Positions 26,294-36,692 of a stretch of 64,000 bases of DNA are shown here, piece by piece. The translations under genes were made by a program, and so were the position numbers. This stretch comes from Sporolactobacillus laevolacticus DSM 442 (GTDB lineage Bacteria > Bacillota > Bacilli > Bacillales > Sporolactobacillaceae): NCBI RefSeq assembly GCF_000497245.1, contig NZ_AWTC01000014.1, forward strand, positions 20,558-84,557. Direction: 5' to 3'. A model generated the notes under the pieces. The model made no database searches, was not told where the DNA came from, and saw only the letters and a list, made by a program, of their open reading frames with translations. Numbering within the stretch: the stretch's first letter is position 1; each line of letters starts with the position of its first letter.

Positions 26294-27083
26294 TTAATCC
26301 CGGTAAAAAGGTCGAGGATTGAAGATAAAATATACCGGCGTTTATTAGCTTTACATTTATTGTTGGTTGATACTGCTCTTCTAGTGCCTTTTTTTCCTGA
26401 ATATAACGTTCTGGTTTCTGCTCTTGATTTTCGTAGAAGGCATCCAGTAGCTGCTGGTCTTTTGCCCATCTTTCATTTGCCTGATCCGCCCATTCTGTCG
26501 GCTCTGCTTCCAATTCAGACTCGATAAAGCGCTCTATCCTCTGGATACCGCTTTGAATCTTTATTAATGGACTTAATGTGTAGCAGTAATCCGGCATTTT
26601 TTGATTAAGTTGAAGCTTCTTTAACATAGTCTGAAACCCTTCAATTAATGTTCCGTTAATTAATTGAAGGCCAACGGAACGGATCTCGTCCTTCTTTAGA
26701 TCACACTGATAACTAATTTTCAGATTGAGCCCAAGCCATGGTTCGAGTGCCGGAGCGGATTGGGGAGGAAGAATTTGATATAGGCGAATAAATTGCCCCA
26801 TTTTTTCTGCAGCATTAAAAATTTGATGAAGGCGTGGAGACCCGAAATGAATAAATTCGCCATCATCAATCTTGTCACTTAGCCGAAATGTCAGTGTCGC
26901 GGTTTCAGGTTCTGCACCGATCTGTTCAATATAGTGCCAGTAAAATGGTCGGTTCATCAGCATCTTATCCATTGATTTGTTCAATTTTACTTTTACCTGA
27001 AAAGTGCTTTGGACGGGCATAAGCGTACAATCTGAGCTGGTAAAGAAACGAACGAGAAAATCATGGATTTCCGCTTGCTGCAT
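26280..27083 (-). CDS. yqhG: YqhG-family protein
   Basis: This 267-aa protein of unknown function matches YqhG by sequence features (QAEIHDFLVRFFTSSDCTLMPVQS at the start, HYIEQIGAEPE in the middle) and by position next to the SNF2 helicase yqhH and the gcv operon, as in B. subtilis. It is soluble, with no signal peptide. ATG 27083 is preferred over 27092 because AGAGG then stands 9 nt upstream. The gene overlaps yqhH by about 20 nt, so the two are translationally coupled. Its stop overlaps that of convergent comGB. Confidence 0.8.
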   Translation of the reverse strand: MQQAEIHDFLVRFFTSSDCTLMPVQSTFQVKVKLNKSMDKMLMNRPFYWHYIEQIGAEPETATLTFRLSDKIDDGEFIHFGSPRLHQIFNAAEKMGQFIRLYQILPPQSAPALEPWLGLNLKISYQCDLKKDEIRSVGLQLINGTLIEGFQTMLKKLQLNQKMPDYCYTLSPLIKIQSGIQRIERFIESELEAEPTEWADQANERWAKDQQLLDAFYENQEQKPERYIQEKKALEEQYQPTINVKLINAGIFYLQSSTFLPGLIKGH

Positions 27084-28737
27084 GATCTGCATCCTCTCTT
27101 AAACTGTTTTGCTCAAAATTAATAACACTGCTTAGGTTATCAAGCTTGATCTTTAGTTCTCCTTCTGATTCCGATTCCTCAAATATTCTTTGAACTTGTT
27201 TATCAACATCTTTCAGGTCAATATGCGCCAGAATTTTATCTAGTTCACCAATAACTTGTTCAAAAAGATGAATTTTGTTATAGAGCAAGTTCAGAATGTG
27301 ACTCTCTACAGTTCCCTGCGTTGCAAGATTATAAATGTGCACGTCATTTTCCTGTCCAAGGCGGTGGATGCGTCCGATTCTCTGTTCAATGCGCATCGGA
27401 TTCCAAGGGAGATCATAGTTAATCAGATGGCTGGCAAACTGAAGGTTAATTCCTTCTCCACCTGCTTCGGTAGCAACAAGTACCTGAACTTTATTTTGAA
27501 AGAGCATGCGCATCCAGTCTTTTTTGTTGCGCCTGAATCCACCACTGAAAGGAACAGAGCTGATTCCGTTTTTCTTCAAAAACCATTGCAAATAGAGTTG
27601 TGTAGCTCGATATTCTGTGAAAATGATCACCTTGTCGTTGATTTGCTGGATCAACTCAAGCGTTTTTTCCGCTTTTGCATTTTGGCTGATCGCGTTCAAT
27701 TTTTCAAATATCTGATGCCAAATACGTTCAGTGGCCGGACTAGCAGAGGATCTATAAATTTTGTTTAATGTAACAAAGGCTGCCTCTCTGCTGCTGCAAG
27801 CCTCCCTCTGCAAGGTAAGCAGAGAGAATGGCTGGACAATGCCGCTCTCTCTCAATTCAGTTAGTGAATCGTAAAAAATGTTCTCGGCATGGGAAAAAGG
27901 GATATCAAAAGATTTGATGATCCTTTTTGGCCAACGTAACCCTGTATCTTCACGTCGATTGCGTACCATGACCTGATTAACGAGTGCTTTCAGTTTTTCT
28001 TCGTTTTTGACTGAGCGTAATCCTGATTTGAAATTTTTGGCGAAGCTTTCGGCACTTCCAAGATAACCAGGTTTCAACAAAGAACACAGATAAAAAATTT
28101 CATTAAGCCGATTTTGAATAGGTGTTGCAGTCAAAAGGAGGCAGAACTTTTTTTTCAGCGCTTGGACAAACTGATAGTTTTTGGTGTTTTGATTTTTAAG
28201 TTTGTGCGCTTCATCAATGATAATTAAGTCGTAATCTTGCTCCTTCACGATACTGCAGTGAGGCTCTCGCTTCGCTGTGTCAATGGATGAGACAACGACG
28301 TCATATTGGCTCCACACGTAAGACTTTCGCTGCGCAACAGCGGGAATGTAGAATTTTGTATTAAGCTCTGAGACCCATTGCAACACTAAGGAGGCAGGGA
28401 CAAGAATAAGCACCTTTTTTGCAAGCCCTCGTATCATGTATTCCTTAATAATTAATCCGGCTTCAATCGTTTTTCCAAGACCTACCTCGTCGGCCAGAAT
28501 GGCTTTTCCATGCATCTCTTCAATGACAATTCTAGCAGTCTCCACTTGATGAGGATGCAGTTTTAATTGAGGTAGACGCCCGGGAGCGATCAAACCATGA
28601 AATGTAGGAATGACGCGTTCTTTTTCTGCGAGATAAGCGAGTGAGAATAGTTCGGAATTTGCCCACGGTCCGTCATCTTGTATGTGTTTTAGAAATGTGT
28701 CATGCCAGGTTCTGTCAAACTGTACAATAGGCTTCAT
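27061..28737 (-). CDS. yqhH: SNF2-family helicase YqhH
   Basis: The 558-aa protein has Walker A DEVGLGKTIEAGL near residue 78, DEAHKLKNQ, the LTATPIQN motif III, and a helicase C domain with VLVATEAGGEGINLQFA and RIGRIHRLGQ. It is an SNF2/RapA-like ATPase expected to translocate on DNA. Its exact role in Bacilli is not known. ATG 28737 has AAGGTG 6 nt upstream. The GTG at 28746 overlaps that SD. It forms an operon with yqhG and is divergent from the glycine-cleavage operon. Confidence 0.88.
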   Translation of the reverse strand: MKPIVQFDRTWHDTFLKHIQDDGPWANSELFSLAYLAEKERVIPTFHGLIAPGRLPQLKLHPHQVETARIVIEEMHGKAILADEVGLGKTIEAGLIIKEYMIRGLAKKVLILVPASLVLQWVSELNTKFYIPAVAQRKSYVWSQYDVVVSSIDTAKREPHCSIVKEQDYDLIIIDEAHKLKNQNTKNYQFVQALKKKFCLLLTATPIQNRLNEIFYLCSLLKPGYLGSAESFAKNFKSGLRSVKNEEKLKALVNQVMVRNRREDTGLRWPKRIIKSFDIPFSHAENIFYDSLTELRESGIVQPFSLLTLQREACSSREAAFVTLNKIYRSSASPATERIWHQIFEKLNAISQNAKAEKTLELIQQINDKVIIFTEYRATQLYLQWFLKKNGISSVPFSGGFRRNKKDWMRMLFQNKVQVLVATEAGGEGINLQFASHLINYDLPWNPMRIEQRIGRIHRLGQENDVHIYNLATQGTVESHILNLLYNKIHLFEQVIGELDKILAHIDLKDVDKQVQRIFEESESEGELKIKLDNLSSVINFEQNSLREDADHAASGNP

Positions 28738-28875
28738 GTGCTGCACCTTATTATGTTAAATTTTTGTGAACAAAGTATTGCTAAATTTACTGAGAAAATG
28801 GTAGGATAACATTGTTAGTATGTACTATATAGTCTTGAGTTAAACGATCTTAATTGAATGGATTGCGGATGACGC

Positions 28876-29048
28876 TATGGGGAGAGACCAGATGAATGAG
28901 GTCGCCGAAGGAGCAAACGAACAGTGAATCTCTCAGGCAAACAGGACTCATAGTGGACGCACCTCTGGAGAGTGCCACGGGGCTACCAAAGGGGATACCG
29001 CTCGAAGCTTAGGCTTTTAACAGCGATAAACTTTCAGGTATAAGGACA
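28876..29048 (+). ncRNA. Tandem glycine riboswitch
   Basis: Two glycine aptamers stand in series before gcvT. The first contains GGAGAGACC, GCCGAAGGAGCAA and AATCTCTCAGGCAAA. The second has CTCTGGAGAG, the CGGGGCTACC junction and CTTTCAGGTATAAGGACAG. These are the conserved core pieces of the gcvT-type riboswitch. The 3' strand of the second aptamer (GGACAGAGG) is also the 5' arm of a terminator. Glycine binding would therefore free transcription of the cleavage operon. Confidence 0.93.
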
Positions 29049-29085
29049 GAGGAAGACATGAAGGTGTCTTCCTCTGTCCTTTTTT
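29044..29085 (+). terminator. Riboswitch-controlled terminator
   Basis: A perfect 15-bp stem (29044-29058 with 29065-29079) is followed by six T's. Its 5' arm overlaps the end of aptamer 2, as expected for a glycine-activated on-switch. Confidence 0.9.
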
Positions 29086-29149
29086 GGTGCCATTTCAATT
29101 GCAATGTCTTTGGATTCACTAATTTGCATTAGCGGGAGGAAAAAACTGG

Positions 29150-30247
29150 ATGCCGGATTTGAAAACAACGCCGCTTTATGAGTATTACAAAAGACAGGAT
29201 GCAAAGCTGATTGATTTCGGTGGATACTTATTGCCTGTTCAGATCTCAGGAATTAAAAATGAACACAACGCTGTTCGAAACAGCGCAGGCATTTTTGATG
29301 TGTCGCACATGGGTGAATTTTTGGTGGAAGGCATTGAAACGGAAAAATTTCTACAACAAATGGTGACCAATGATGTTTCGAAAATCAAACCAGGTGATGC
29401 ATTATATACAGCCATGTGTTATGAAGACGGCGGCACTGTTGACGACTTGATGATCTATTGCCTGACTAAAAATAAATTCCAGCTTGTTGTGAATGCCGCG
29501 AATATTGAGAAGGATTTTGAGTGGCTGTCTAGTCATTTGACTCAAGATGTTAAAATAATTGACTTATCGGCAAAAACGGCATTATTGGCGATTCAAGGCC
29601 CCAAGGCAATTTCAATTGCTCAAAAAATAACTGATTTTGAATTAAATACAATTCCACATTTTAAATTTAGTGAAAAAGTTCTTCTGAAAAATGTTCCGTG
29701 CCTTATTTCCCGTACAGGATACACAGGGGAAGATGGGTTGGAGATCTACTGCCCTTGGGATCAGGCTCCGGGTTTATGGGATGCACTGCTTGAAGCAGGC
29801 GAAGAGGATGGACTTATTCCTTGTGGTCTGGGCGCGCGGGATACTCTGAGATTTGAAGCGCGACTCCCCCTATATGGCCAAGAATTAAGTGCTACGATTA
29901 CACCGCTTGAGGCAGGGATCGGTTTTGCAGTCAAAACAAATAAAACTGCTGACTTCTTTGGAAAAGAAGTGCTGTCCAAGCAAAAAGAAGAGGGCTTAAA
30001 GAGAAAAGTGGTTGGTCTTGAAATGATCGATCGTGCAATTCCGCGAACGCATTATCACGTTTATGTAGGTAAAAATAAAGTCGGAGAAGTGACGACGGGT
30101 ACACAATCGCCTACACTAGGCAAAAATTTGGGATTGGCGCTTATTGACATTGACTGGACAAAAATCGGCACGCTCGTTGATATAGACATTCGTGGTAAAC
30201 GAAAACAAGCGAAAGTTATTAAAACACCGTTTTATAAAAAAGCCTGA
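29150..30247 (+). CDS. gcvT: Glycine cleavage system T protein
   Basis: The 365-aa aminomethyltransferase passes the methylene group of glycine from the lipoylated H protein to tetrahydrofolate, releasing ammonia. It has the family segments [32 protein letters not shown] and the catalytic-aspartate loop GTVDDLMIY. The folate-binding EDGLEIYCP and [12 protein letters not shown] also fit. ATG 29150 follows GGGAGG. It is first of the gcvT-gcvPA-gcvPB operon under the riboswitch. Confidence 0.96.
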   Translation: MPDLKTTPLYEYYKRQDAKLIDFGGYLLPVQISGIKNEHNAVRNSAGIFDVSHMGEFLVEGIETEKFLQQMVTNDVSKIKPGDALYTAMCYEDGGTVDDLMIYCLTKNKFQLVVNAANIEKDFEWLSSHLTQDVKIIDLSAKTALLAIQGPKAISIAQKITDFELNTIPHFKFSEKVLLKNVPCLISRTGYTGEDGLEIYCPWDQAPGLWDALLEAGEEDGLIPCGLGARDTLRFEARLPLYGQELSATITPLEAGIGFAVKTNKTADFFGKEVLSKQKEEGLKRKVVGLEMIDRAIPRTHYHVYVGKNKVGEVTTGTQSPTLGKNLGLALIDIDWTKIGTLVDIDIRGKRKQAKVIKTPFYKKA

Positions 30248-30259
30248 GGAGGAAATGAA

Positions 30260-31615
30260 ATGTCACAATTCCGTTATTTGCCGGTCACTGAGGAAGACCG
30301 CGAGGAAATGCTTAAGGTGATCGGCGTCAAGTCAGATGAAGACTTGTTTTCAGATGTACCGGAGAAAATCCGGTTTAAAGGTGAATTGAAACTCGAACCG
30401 AAACTTTCAGAACCGGAATTAATTCGTTTTCTCTCCGGACTCGCGAAGAAAAACGTAAGTACGAGCGACTACCCATCTTTTCTCGGTGCAGGAATATACG
30501 ATCATTACATTCCTTCGGTTGTGGACAGCGTCATTTCTAGAGGCGAATTTTATACGGCGTACACACCCTACCAGGCTGAGGTATCTCAAGGAGAATTGCA
30601 GGCAATTTTTGAATTCCAGACGCTCATTTGTGAACTGACCGGGATGGAAGCAGCAAATTCGTCAATGTATGATGGATCAACCGCACTTGCTGAGGCGGCA
30701 CTTCTCACAAGCGGAGTTACACGAAACAAGAAAATTATTGTTTCTGAGACCGTTCATCCTGAATATCGGCAAGTTCTTGCCACTTATGCGCATGGCCGCG
30801 GTCTTGATGTGTTAACAGTTCCTTCAATTAATGGAAGCGTTGATCTCCAAGCACTTGAAGCTGCAGTTGATGAGCAGACCGCGGGTGTGATTGTGCAGTA
30901 TCCTAATTTCTTTGGGGAAATTGAACCATTGAAAGAAGTAGAACAAATCACTCATGGTGCCAAACGTGCGCATCTGATTGTAGCCAGTAATCCACTTTCA
31001 TTAGGCTTGCTAACTCCCCCAGGAGCATTTAATGCGGATATCGTCGTCGGAGACTGTCAACCGCTCGGTATTTCCGAATCTTTTGGCGGTCCGCACTGCG
31101 GTTACTTCGCTGTATCAAAGAAATTGATCCGCAAAGTTCCGGGAAGACTCGTTGGCGAGACAGTCGATGAACAAGGACAGCGCGGCTATGTTCTGACTCT
31201 TCAAGCCCGTGAACAGCATATTCGCCGTGAGAAAGCGACATCCAATATTTGTTCAAATCAGGCGTTAAACGCACTCGCTTCATCAGTGGCAATGAACGCG
31301 TTTGGAAAGAAAGGTATCCGTGAACTAGCGGAACAAAATATTCAAAAGGCACATTATGCTGCACGGAAACTTAAAGAAGAAGGAATACGTGTACACGCGG
31401 AACAGTCTTTTTTCAATGAATTTATCGTTGAATGCGGTCGTCCTGTTTCAGAAGTCAATCAAGCCTTGTTTGAAGAAGGGATCATTGGCGGCTATGATTT
31501 AGGCAAATCCTATGCTCAATTGGATACTAAAATGCTCGTTGCTGTTACAGAGATGCGGACTAAGGATGAAATTGATCAATTCGCTGAAGTGCTTGGAGGG
31601 ATTATTCATGGATAA
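30260..31615 (+). CDS. gcvPA: Glycine dehydrogenase (decarboxylating) subunit 1
   Basis: The 451-aa alpha subunit of the split P protein decarboxylates glycine using PLP held by the partner subunit. Recognisable segments are [53 protein letters not shown] and [18 protein letters not shown] precedes ATG 30260. It overlaps the gcvPB start by 8 nt, so the two subunits are translationally coupled. Confidence 0.96.
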   Translation: MSQFRYLPVTEEDREEMLKVIGVKSDEDLFSDVPEKIRFKGELKLEPKLSEPELIRFLSGLAKKNVSTSDYPSFLGAGIYDHYIPSVVDSVISRGEFYTAYTPYQAEVSQGELQAIFEFQTLICELTGMEAANSSMYDGSTALAEAALLTSGVTRNKKIIVSETVHPEYRQVLATYAHGRGLDVLTVPSINGSVDLQALEAAVDEQTAGVIVQYPNFFGEIEPLKEVEQITHGAKRAHLIVASNPLSLGLLTPPGAFNADIVVGDCQPLGISESFGGPHCGYFAVSKKLIRKVPGRLVGETVDEQGQRGYVLTLQAREQHIRREKATSNICSNQALNALASSVAMNAFGKKGIRELAEQNIQKAHYAARKLKEEGIRVHAEQSFFNEFIVECGRPVSEVNQALFEEGIIGGYDLGKSYAQLDTKMLVAVTEMRTKDEIDQFAEVLGGIIHG

Positions 31616-33071
31616 TCAGAATCAGCCGCTCATTTTTGAACTGAGCAAAAAAGGAAGAACAGCCTACAGTTTGCCTGCTCTAGATGTACCTGAGACACCG
31701 CTTAATGACATGGTTGGGGAAGATTATTTGCGACAAGACGAACCGAATTGGCCAGAGGTTTCCGAACTGGAACTTGTTCGGCACTATATGGCCTTATCAA
31801 AAAGAAATTTCGGTGTCGATAATGGATTCTATCCACTAGGCTCTTGTACCATGAAATATAATCCAAAGGTGAATGAGCTTGTCGCACGTCTCGATGGACT
31901 TGCACATATTCATCCGTATCAGGATGAGCATTCGGTGCAAGGCGCACTTGAATTACTCTATAGACTACAGGAAAATCTGCAAGAAATAACCGGAATGGAT
32001 ACGGTCACTTTACAACCTGCGGCAGGAGCTCATGGTGAATGGACCGGCTTGATGATTATCCGTGCCTTCCATGAAGCGAATGGTGATGTCAAACGTACAA
32101 AAGTTATTGTTCCGGATACTGCACATGGCACAAACCCCGCTTCCGCAGCAGTAGCAGGGTTTGACACGGTTACGGTCAAGTCTGATGAAAATGGTTTGGT
32201 AGATCTAAATGACCTCAAACGAGTTGCAGATGAAACAACAGCAGCTCTTATGCTGACTAATCCGAATACACTTGGTTTATTCGAAACAAACATCCAAGAG
32301 ATTGCAGATATTGTGCATGCTGCCGGCGGTAAAGTGTACTATGACGGAGCGAATATGAACGCAATTATGGGTGTGACAAGGCCAGGCGATATGGGGTATG
32401 ATGTGGTTCACTTGAATCTCCACAAAACATTTACCGGTCCACACGGCGGCGGCGGACCAGGTTCAGGTCCAGTTGGTGTAAAGGCTGAGCTAGAGCCATT
32501 CCTGCCCAAGCCTCTTATAGTGAAAAAAGCAGATGGGAGCTATGGTTTAGACGATGACCGACCTCAGTCCATTGGCCGCGTCAAAGCATTTTATGGAAAC
32601 TTTGGAATCAATGTTCGTGCCTATGCCTATATTCGAACAATGGGTGGCAACGGGCTTTTCCAGGTTTCTAAGGATGCTGTACTCAATGCAAATTATTTAC
32701 TGAAGCGGCTCACCGATTATTTTGAAACACCATTCAAACAGCTGTGTAAGCATGAATTTGTTCTGTCCGGCAGCCGTCAGAAAAAGCTGGGTGTTCGTAC
32801 GCTGGACATGGCGAAACGGCTGCTCGACTTTGGCTATTACCCGCCAACCATCTATTTCCCTCTGCTCGTTGATGAAGCGTTAATGATTGAACCGACGGAA
32901 ACGGAATCAAAGGAAACTTTGGATGCTTTTGCCGATCATTTGATCGCCATCACTCAAGAGGCAGAAGAGAATCCGGAAATTGTTCAAGAGGCGCCTCATA
33001 AAACAGTTATTGGCCGGTTGGACGAGACACAGGCAGCCCGACATCCAATCCTCCGATACGCCAAGCACTAA
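31608..33071 (+). CDS. gcvPB: Glycine dehydrogenase (decarboxylating) subunit 2
   Basis: The 487-aa beta subunit carries the PLP lysine in [18 protein letters not shown], together with [10 protein letters not shown] and [13 protein letters not shown]. Together with GcvPA it makes the P protein of the glycine cleavage complex. ATG 31608 follows GGAGGG inside the gcvPA end. The operon terminates at the hairpin at 33123. The H protein and lipoamide dehydrogenase genes are elsewhere. Confidence 0.96.
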   Translation: MDNQNQPLIFELSKKGRTAYSLPALDVPETPLNDMVGEDYLRQDEPNWPEVSELELVRHYMALSKRNFGVDNGFYPLGSCTMKYNPKVNELVARLDGLAHIHPYQDEHSVQGALELLYRLQENLQEITGMDTVTLQPAAGAHGEWTGLMIIRAFHEANGDVKRTKVIVPDTAHGTNPASAAVAGFDTVTVKSDENGLVDLNDLKRVADETTAALMLTNPNTLGLFETNIQEIADIVHAAGGKVYYDGANMNAIMGVTRPGDMGYDVVHLNLHKTFTGPHGGGGPGSGPVGVKAELEPFLPKPLIVKKADGSYGLDDDRPQSIGRVKAFYGNFGINVRAYAYIRTMGGNGLFQVSKDAVLNANYLLKRLTDYFETPFKQLCKHEFVLSGSRQKKLGVRTLDMAKRLLDFGYYPPTIYFPLLVDEALMIEPTETESKETLDAFADHLIAITQEAEENPEIVQEAPHKTVIGRLDETQAARHPILRYAKH

Positions 33072-33122
33072 TTTATATTAGGTACCGCTAATTTCTTATA
33101 TTTTGCACATTCTTATTTGCAC

Positions 33123-33156
33123 AAAAAACGCACTTCTTGTTGAAGTGCGTTTTTTG
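33123..33156. terminator. Bidirectional terminator
   Basis: AAAAAACGCACTTC-N5-GAAGTGCGTTTTTT sits between gcvPB and minus-strand yqhL. Confidence 0.92.
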
Positions 33157-33200
33157 TGTGTACAGGTTTTGAAGTCTGAAAAATCGCAGCTGCTATTTAA

Positions 33201-33578
33201 TCAACCTTTTTTGATTCTTCCGTTCCATTTTTTAAATCCGCCATCAAGATGGTAAAGGTGAGAAAATTTCAATCTCTTGAGAATAGCCGCCGCGCGTGCG
33301 CTCCGTGTGCCATTAGAATCATAGAGATAAATCGGCATGTCGTGACGCACCTCAGTTTGGCGCATTTTCAGTTGTGTAAGCGGAATGTTTCTTGCACCAA
33401 GAATATGGCCGTTTTTAAATTCGTCGGGTTCACGAACATCAATTAATTGAGCCTTTCTGTATCCGGCACGAAAATCCACTTCCGACAATGTGGTGAGATA
33501 GCGGCGCTGTAAGTATCTGGCTACAAAAAAGTAACCAAAGTAAGCGGCAATCATTGCGAGTAAAAAAATCCAGCCCAT
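33201..33578 (-). CDS. yqhL: Rhodanese-like membrane protein YqhL
   Basis: The 125-aa protein has an N-terminal membrane anchor (residues 1-20) and a single rhodanese domain with LIDVREPDEFKNGHILGARNIPL. The usual active-site loop CxxGxR is here YLYDSNGTRS, with Asp in place of the catalytic cysteine. Sulfurtransferase activity is therefore doubtful, and a binding or regulatory role is likelier. Its place between gcvPB and mntR is as in B. subtilis. The ATG at 33578 follows GGGGGAC. Confidence 0.85.
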   Translation of the reverse strand: MGWIFLLAMIAAYFGYFFVARYLQRRYLTTLSEVDFRAGYRKAQLIDVREPDEFKNGHILGARNIPLTQLKMRQTEVRHDMPIYLYDSNGTRSARAAAILKRLKFSHLYHLDGGFKKWNGRIKKG

Positions 33579-33773
33579 GACTAGTTGTCCCCCTAATTCA
33601 TTTCAAATACCATTATAACGATTTCAACTCATGAATGAAAGAGTATGCAAACGCTTTGATGACTTGATCCTCAGGTTTTTGGGCTTGGTTAGCAAAAGGT
33701 ATCTCCTTGTTTTTTAAGCGCTGTTATAGTAACATGAGGAGAGTAAAATGGGATGTTGTTAGGGGGAGACACG

Positions 33774-34202
33774 ATGTCGCCTACTCCGAGTATGGAAGAC
33801 TACATTGAGCGTATTTATTGGCTAATACAAGATAAAGGTTATGCAAGAGTCTCCGATATCGCTGAAGCACTGGATGTGCACTCTTCATCGGTGACTAAGA
33901 TGGTTCAAAAATTGGATAAGGATCAATACCTTATTTATGAAAAATATCGTGGATTTATTTTAACGCCTAAGGGCAAGAAAATGGGAAAAAGACTCGTTTA
34001 CAGGCATGAACTGCTCGAAGATTTTTTGAAGCTAATTGGTGTTCATGAGGAAAACGTGTATAAGGACGTTGAAGGGATTGAGCATCACCTCAGCTGGGAT
34101 TCCATCGACCGGATCGGCGATGTTGTTCAGTATTTTGAAGAGGATCCGAAACGTGTCAGTCAATTGTTTGAAATAAAAGAGAGGAGCGAAGAGGAGGAGT
34201 AA
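33774..34202 (+). CDS. mntR: Manganese-dependent repressor MntR
   Basis: This 142-aa DtxR/MntR protein has the winged helix [44 protein letters not shown] and metal-binding dimerisation residues in [29 protein letters not shown]. It represses Mn(II) uptake genes when manganese is plentiful. ATG 33774 is chosen because GGGGGAG lies upstream and the protein then begins [12 protein letters not shown], like known MntR. A longer frame from 33753 is not supported. It is a single gene. Confidence 0.93.
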   Translation: MSPTPSMEDYIERIYWLIQDKGYARVSDIAEALDVHSSSVTKMVQKLDKDQYLIYEKYRGFILTPKGKKMGKRLVYRHELLEDFLKLIGVHEENVYKDVEGIEHHLSWDSIDRIGDVVQYFEEDPKRVSQLFEIKERSEEEE

Positions 34203-34335
34203 AAACAAGATTGTTTTTCCATTCCTCACTTTGTCGCTTATTGAGTACATTGTTCATAAAGGGATCGGAAGATGAAATTCTTCCGGTCTCTTTTTTCTTC
34301 TTGCTTCATTTAATGATAGTGAGGAGGGGGCGCCA

Positions 34336-35223
34336 TTGTGGATCGATATCGTATTCTCGGGGGGCGGCGTCAAAGGTTTTGCCTTTGCAGGAGCGCTCAA
34401 AGTGCTTGAAGAAACGGGTTATCAATTTAAACGTACGGCAGGAACAAGTGCTGGATCGATTGTGGCGGCATTAGTGGCGGCAGGATACACAGCGCAGGAA
34501 TTAAAGAAAATTATGAGCCAAATGGACACGAATAAACTGCTTGAACCTTCTGCACGCATGCGTTTTCCATTTTACAAATGGCTTAGGTTGTATTTCAAAA
34601 TGGGCTTGTTTAGTGGTGAATACCTTGAATGGTGGCTTGCTGAGCTGCTTAAAGCCAAAGGGATCGAAGAATTTGCGGATCTGCCAAAAGATGCGCTTAA
34701 AATTATTGCTTCTGATGTTACTAAGGGGAAGTTGGCTGTATTCCCAGATGATTTAGAAGACTATGGATTGGATCCGAATCATTATTCAGTGGCGCGCGCG
34801 GTAAGAATGAGTTGCTGTTTGCCTTTCTTTTTTGAACCGGTTCCTCTATATGATGGAAATGGAGTGAAGTCGCTGATCGTTGATGGAGGAATTCTGAGTA
34901 ACTTTCCTCTATGGGTCTTTAGCAGTGATGGAGAATTGCCGACACGGCCTTTCCTTGGACTCCAAATCGTAGATAAAGATTCAGAGTTCAAAGAAGAGAT
35001 GAAGATTAATAATGCCGCGGAATTGTTTCGGGGGTTGTTCAAAGCAATGCGTGAGGCACATGATGAGCGTGAAATTGAAAAATTAAAAGGATCAAGTATC
35101 GTTTTCCTGCCCGTGGACAAAGTCAAAACAAAGGACTTCACGATCTCGCATGAGGAAAGAGAACGATTATTCCAAATCGGAGAAACAGGAGCAAAAAAAT
35201 TCTTGAAAAAATGGTCGTATTAA
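34336..35223 (+). CDS. yqhO: Patatin-like phospholipase YqhO
   Basis: The 295-aa protein has the patatin motifs: the oxyanion loop GGGVKGFAFAGAL near residue 10, the nucleophile GTSAGSIVAAL near 36, and the catalytic Asp in VDGGILSNFPLWVF near 187. It should be a lipid acyl hydrolase. Its physiological substrate is unknown. The TTG at 34336 follows a strong GAGGAGGGGG (34321-34330). It ends at a convergent hairpin with yqhP. Confidence 0.88.
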   Translation: MWIDIVFSGGGVKGFAFAGALKVLEETGYQFKRTAGTSAGSIVAALVAAGYTAQELKKIMSQMDTNKLLEPSARMRFPFYKWLRLYFKMGLFSGEYLEWWLAELLKAKGIEEFADLPKDALKIIASDVTKGKLAVFPDDLEDYGLDPNHYSVARAVRMSCCLPFFFEPVPLYDGNGVKSLIVDGGILSNFPLWVFSSDGELPTRPFLGLQIVDKDSEFKEEMKINNAAELFRGLFKAMREAHDEREIEKLKGSSIVFLPVDKVKTKDFTISHEERERLFQIGETGAKKFLKKWSY

Positions 35224-35263
35224 TGTTGAATGGCCATCTCCTGATAAAGTGTTCAAAATAAAT

Positions 35264-35293
35264 AAAAGGATTGGCTGAGCGCCAATCCTTTTA
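35264..35293. terminator. Bidirectional terminator
   Basis: AAAAGGATTGGC-N5-GCCAATCCTTTTAT sits between yqhO and minus-strand yqhP. Confidence 0.9.
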
Positions 35294-35313
35294 TGCAATG
35301 AATATAGATATAT

Positions 35314-35727
35314 TTAGAATAATAAGCGTTTCTTTTTCTTGTTTTTTCGTCCTTCAATCACTGTTAAATGATCGTGGCTTTTCGATGAATGATGTGTCAG
35401 ATCCTTCAATCTGTAAGCACCATTTTTAATAACTTTTAGTTTTTGGGTCGGATGAAGGTTTCGTGTTCTGCGGCTAAACGAAGCTAACTTTCTTCTTTTG
35501 CGTGATTGGCGTGCTGCTTTACGATAACGCGCTTGGTCACCATTTCCTGTCCATTCAGCCAGACGCCGGAAAAAGAACAGGCCAACAATAACGATGAGTG
35601 CTACGATGATTAGTTGAGTAAAGATAACGGTATTTTGGCTAGGAAGAAACATGGAGAGCAAGCCGAAAAGTCCGAGTCCACCAATCAGCAGGAAGGCAAA
35701 GGAGTACAGAAACGTTCTCACGGACAT
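35314..35727 (-). CDS. yqhP: YqhP / SA1362-family membrane protein
   Basis: The 137-aa protein has two membrane segments (residues about 8-28 and 35-54) and a highly basic cytosolic tail ending KKKKRLLF. Its function is unknown. The assignment rests on the layout and on its conserved place next to yqhQ. CCGGAGGTGAATGTC places the start at 35727. It is probably co-transcribed after yqhQ, 14 nt apart. Confidence 0.75.
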   Translation of the reverse strand: MSVRTFLYSFAFLLIGGLGLFGLLSMFLPSQNTVIFTQLIIVALIVIVGLFFFRRLAEWTGNGDQARYRKAARQSRKRRKLASFSRRTRNLHPTQKLKVIKNGAYRLKDLTHHSSKSHDHLTVIEGRKNKKKKRLLF

Positions 35728-35741
35728 TCACCTCCGGTTAG

Positions 35742-36692
35742 TTAAAGCACCTGGTCCACAAGTGCTTGATTTTGTTCAATGACAGATTCCCTGTGACGCA
35801 TTTTTTCAAAAGCATGGATTCCGATTTCAATTTGGTCATCATCAGGTTCTTTTGTTGTCAACAGTTGTACCCAAAGCCCTGGATATCCAAGCCAGCGGAG
35901 CACGGGAATGTGACGAACCTTGTTTGTTAGCCTGAGAATTTCATAGGCGAGCCCTAAATCGAGAGGGATCAGTGCGATACGGTAAATTAATCTAAGCCAT
36001 AGTGGCTCAGTAGGCACGAAAAAATAGAGAAAGATGCTTATAATCGCAGTAAACAGGATAAAGCTCGAACCACAACGGTAATGAAGTCTAGAGTGTTCTC
36101 TAACGTTAGCGACAGTCAACGCGGCGCCGCTTTCATAGGTATTAATTACTTTATGCTCGGCACCGTGATATTGAAACAGCCTTTTCATCATTGGTGTTAA
36201 CGAGATAAAATAAACATAACCGATAAGAAGCAGAATTTTAAAAAAACCTTCAAGCAAAACCTGAGCAATATCTCCGGAAATGATTGGCTCAAATAAATTC
36301 GCAATGAACGCAGGGACAAGAGTGAAAATAAACTTAGCGAACAAGAACGAAAGAATGCCGATCGCTGTAAGACCTATGACCGTTTCAAGATGAAAGCCTT
36401 TTTTTGATTCTTCTTGTTTTGCTTCCGTTTGGCCTGGCTCTTCGTCGTACACTTCTGATGCGTAATTTAAATGTTTGGTCCCAATCGCGCTTGCTTCAAT
36501 AATGGCAACAATTCCTCGAATAACCGGTATTTTTTTAAATAAAGACAGTGACCGGAATTCTTTTTTCTTTGCTTCGAAGTAAGAGACCGATTGATCTTTT
36601 CGACGCACAGCGGTTACCGTAGTGTATTTGCCGCCCATCATCACGCCCTCAATGACCGCCTGGCCACCATATATAGGAAGAATTTTTGCCAT
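35742..36692 (-). CDS. yqhQ: DUF1385 membrane protein YqhQ
   Basis: The 316-aa protein has the DUF1385 signature: YGGQAVIEGVMMGG at the N-terminus, FQYHGAEHKVINTYESG near residue 170 and HYRCGSSFILF near 202, with four to five membrane segments between. The function of the family is not established. It lies between yqhP and yqhR as in B. subtilis. The ATG at 36692 begins MAKILPIYGG. Confidence 0.88.
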   Translation of the reverse strand: MAKILPIYGGQAVIEGVMMGGKYTTVTAVRRKDQSVSYFEAKKKEFRSLSLFKKIPVIRGIVAIIEASAIGTKHLNYASEVYDEEPGQTEAKQEESKKGFHLETVIGLTAIGILSFLFAKFIFTLVPAFIANLFEPIISGDIAQVLLEGFFKILLLIGYVYFISLTPMMKRLFQYHGAEHKVINTYESGAALTVANVREHSRLHYRCGSSFILFTAIISIFLYFFVPTEPLWLRLIYRIALIPLDLGLAYEILRLTNKVRHIPVLRWLGYPGLWVQLLTTKEPDDDQIEIGIHAFEKMRHRESVIEQNQALVDQVL

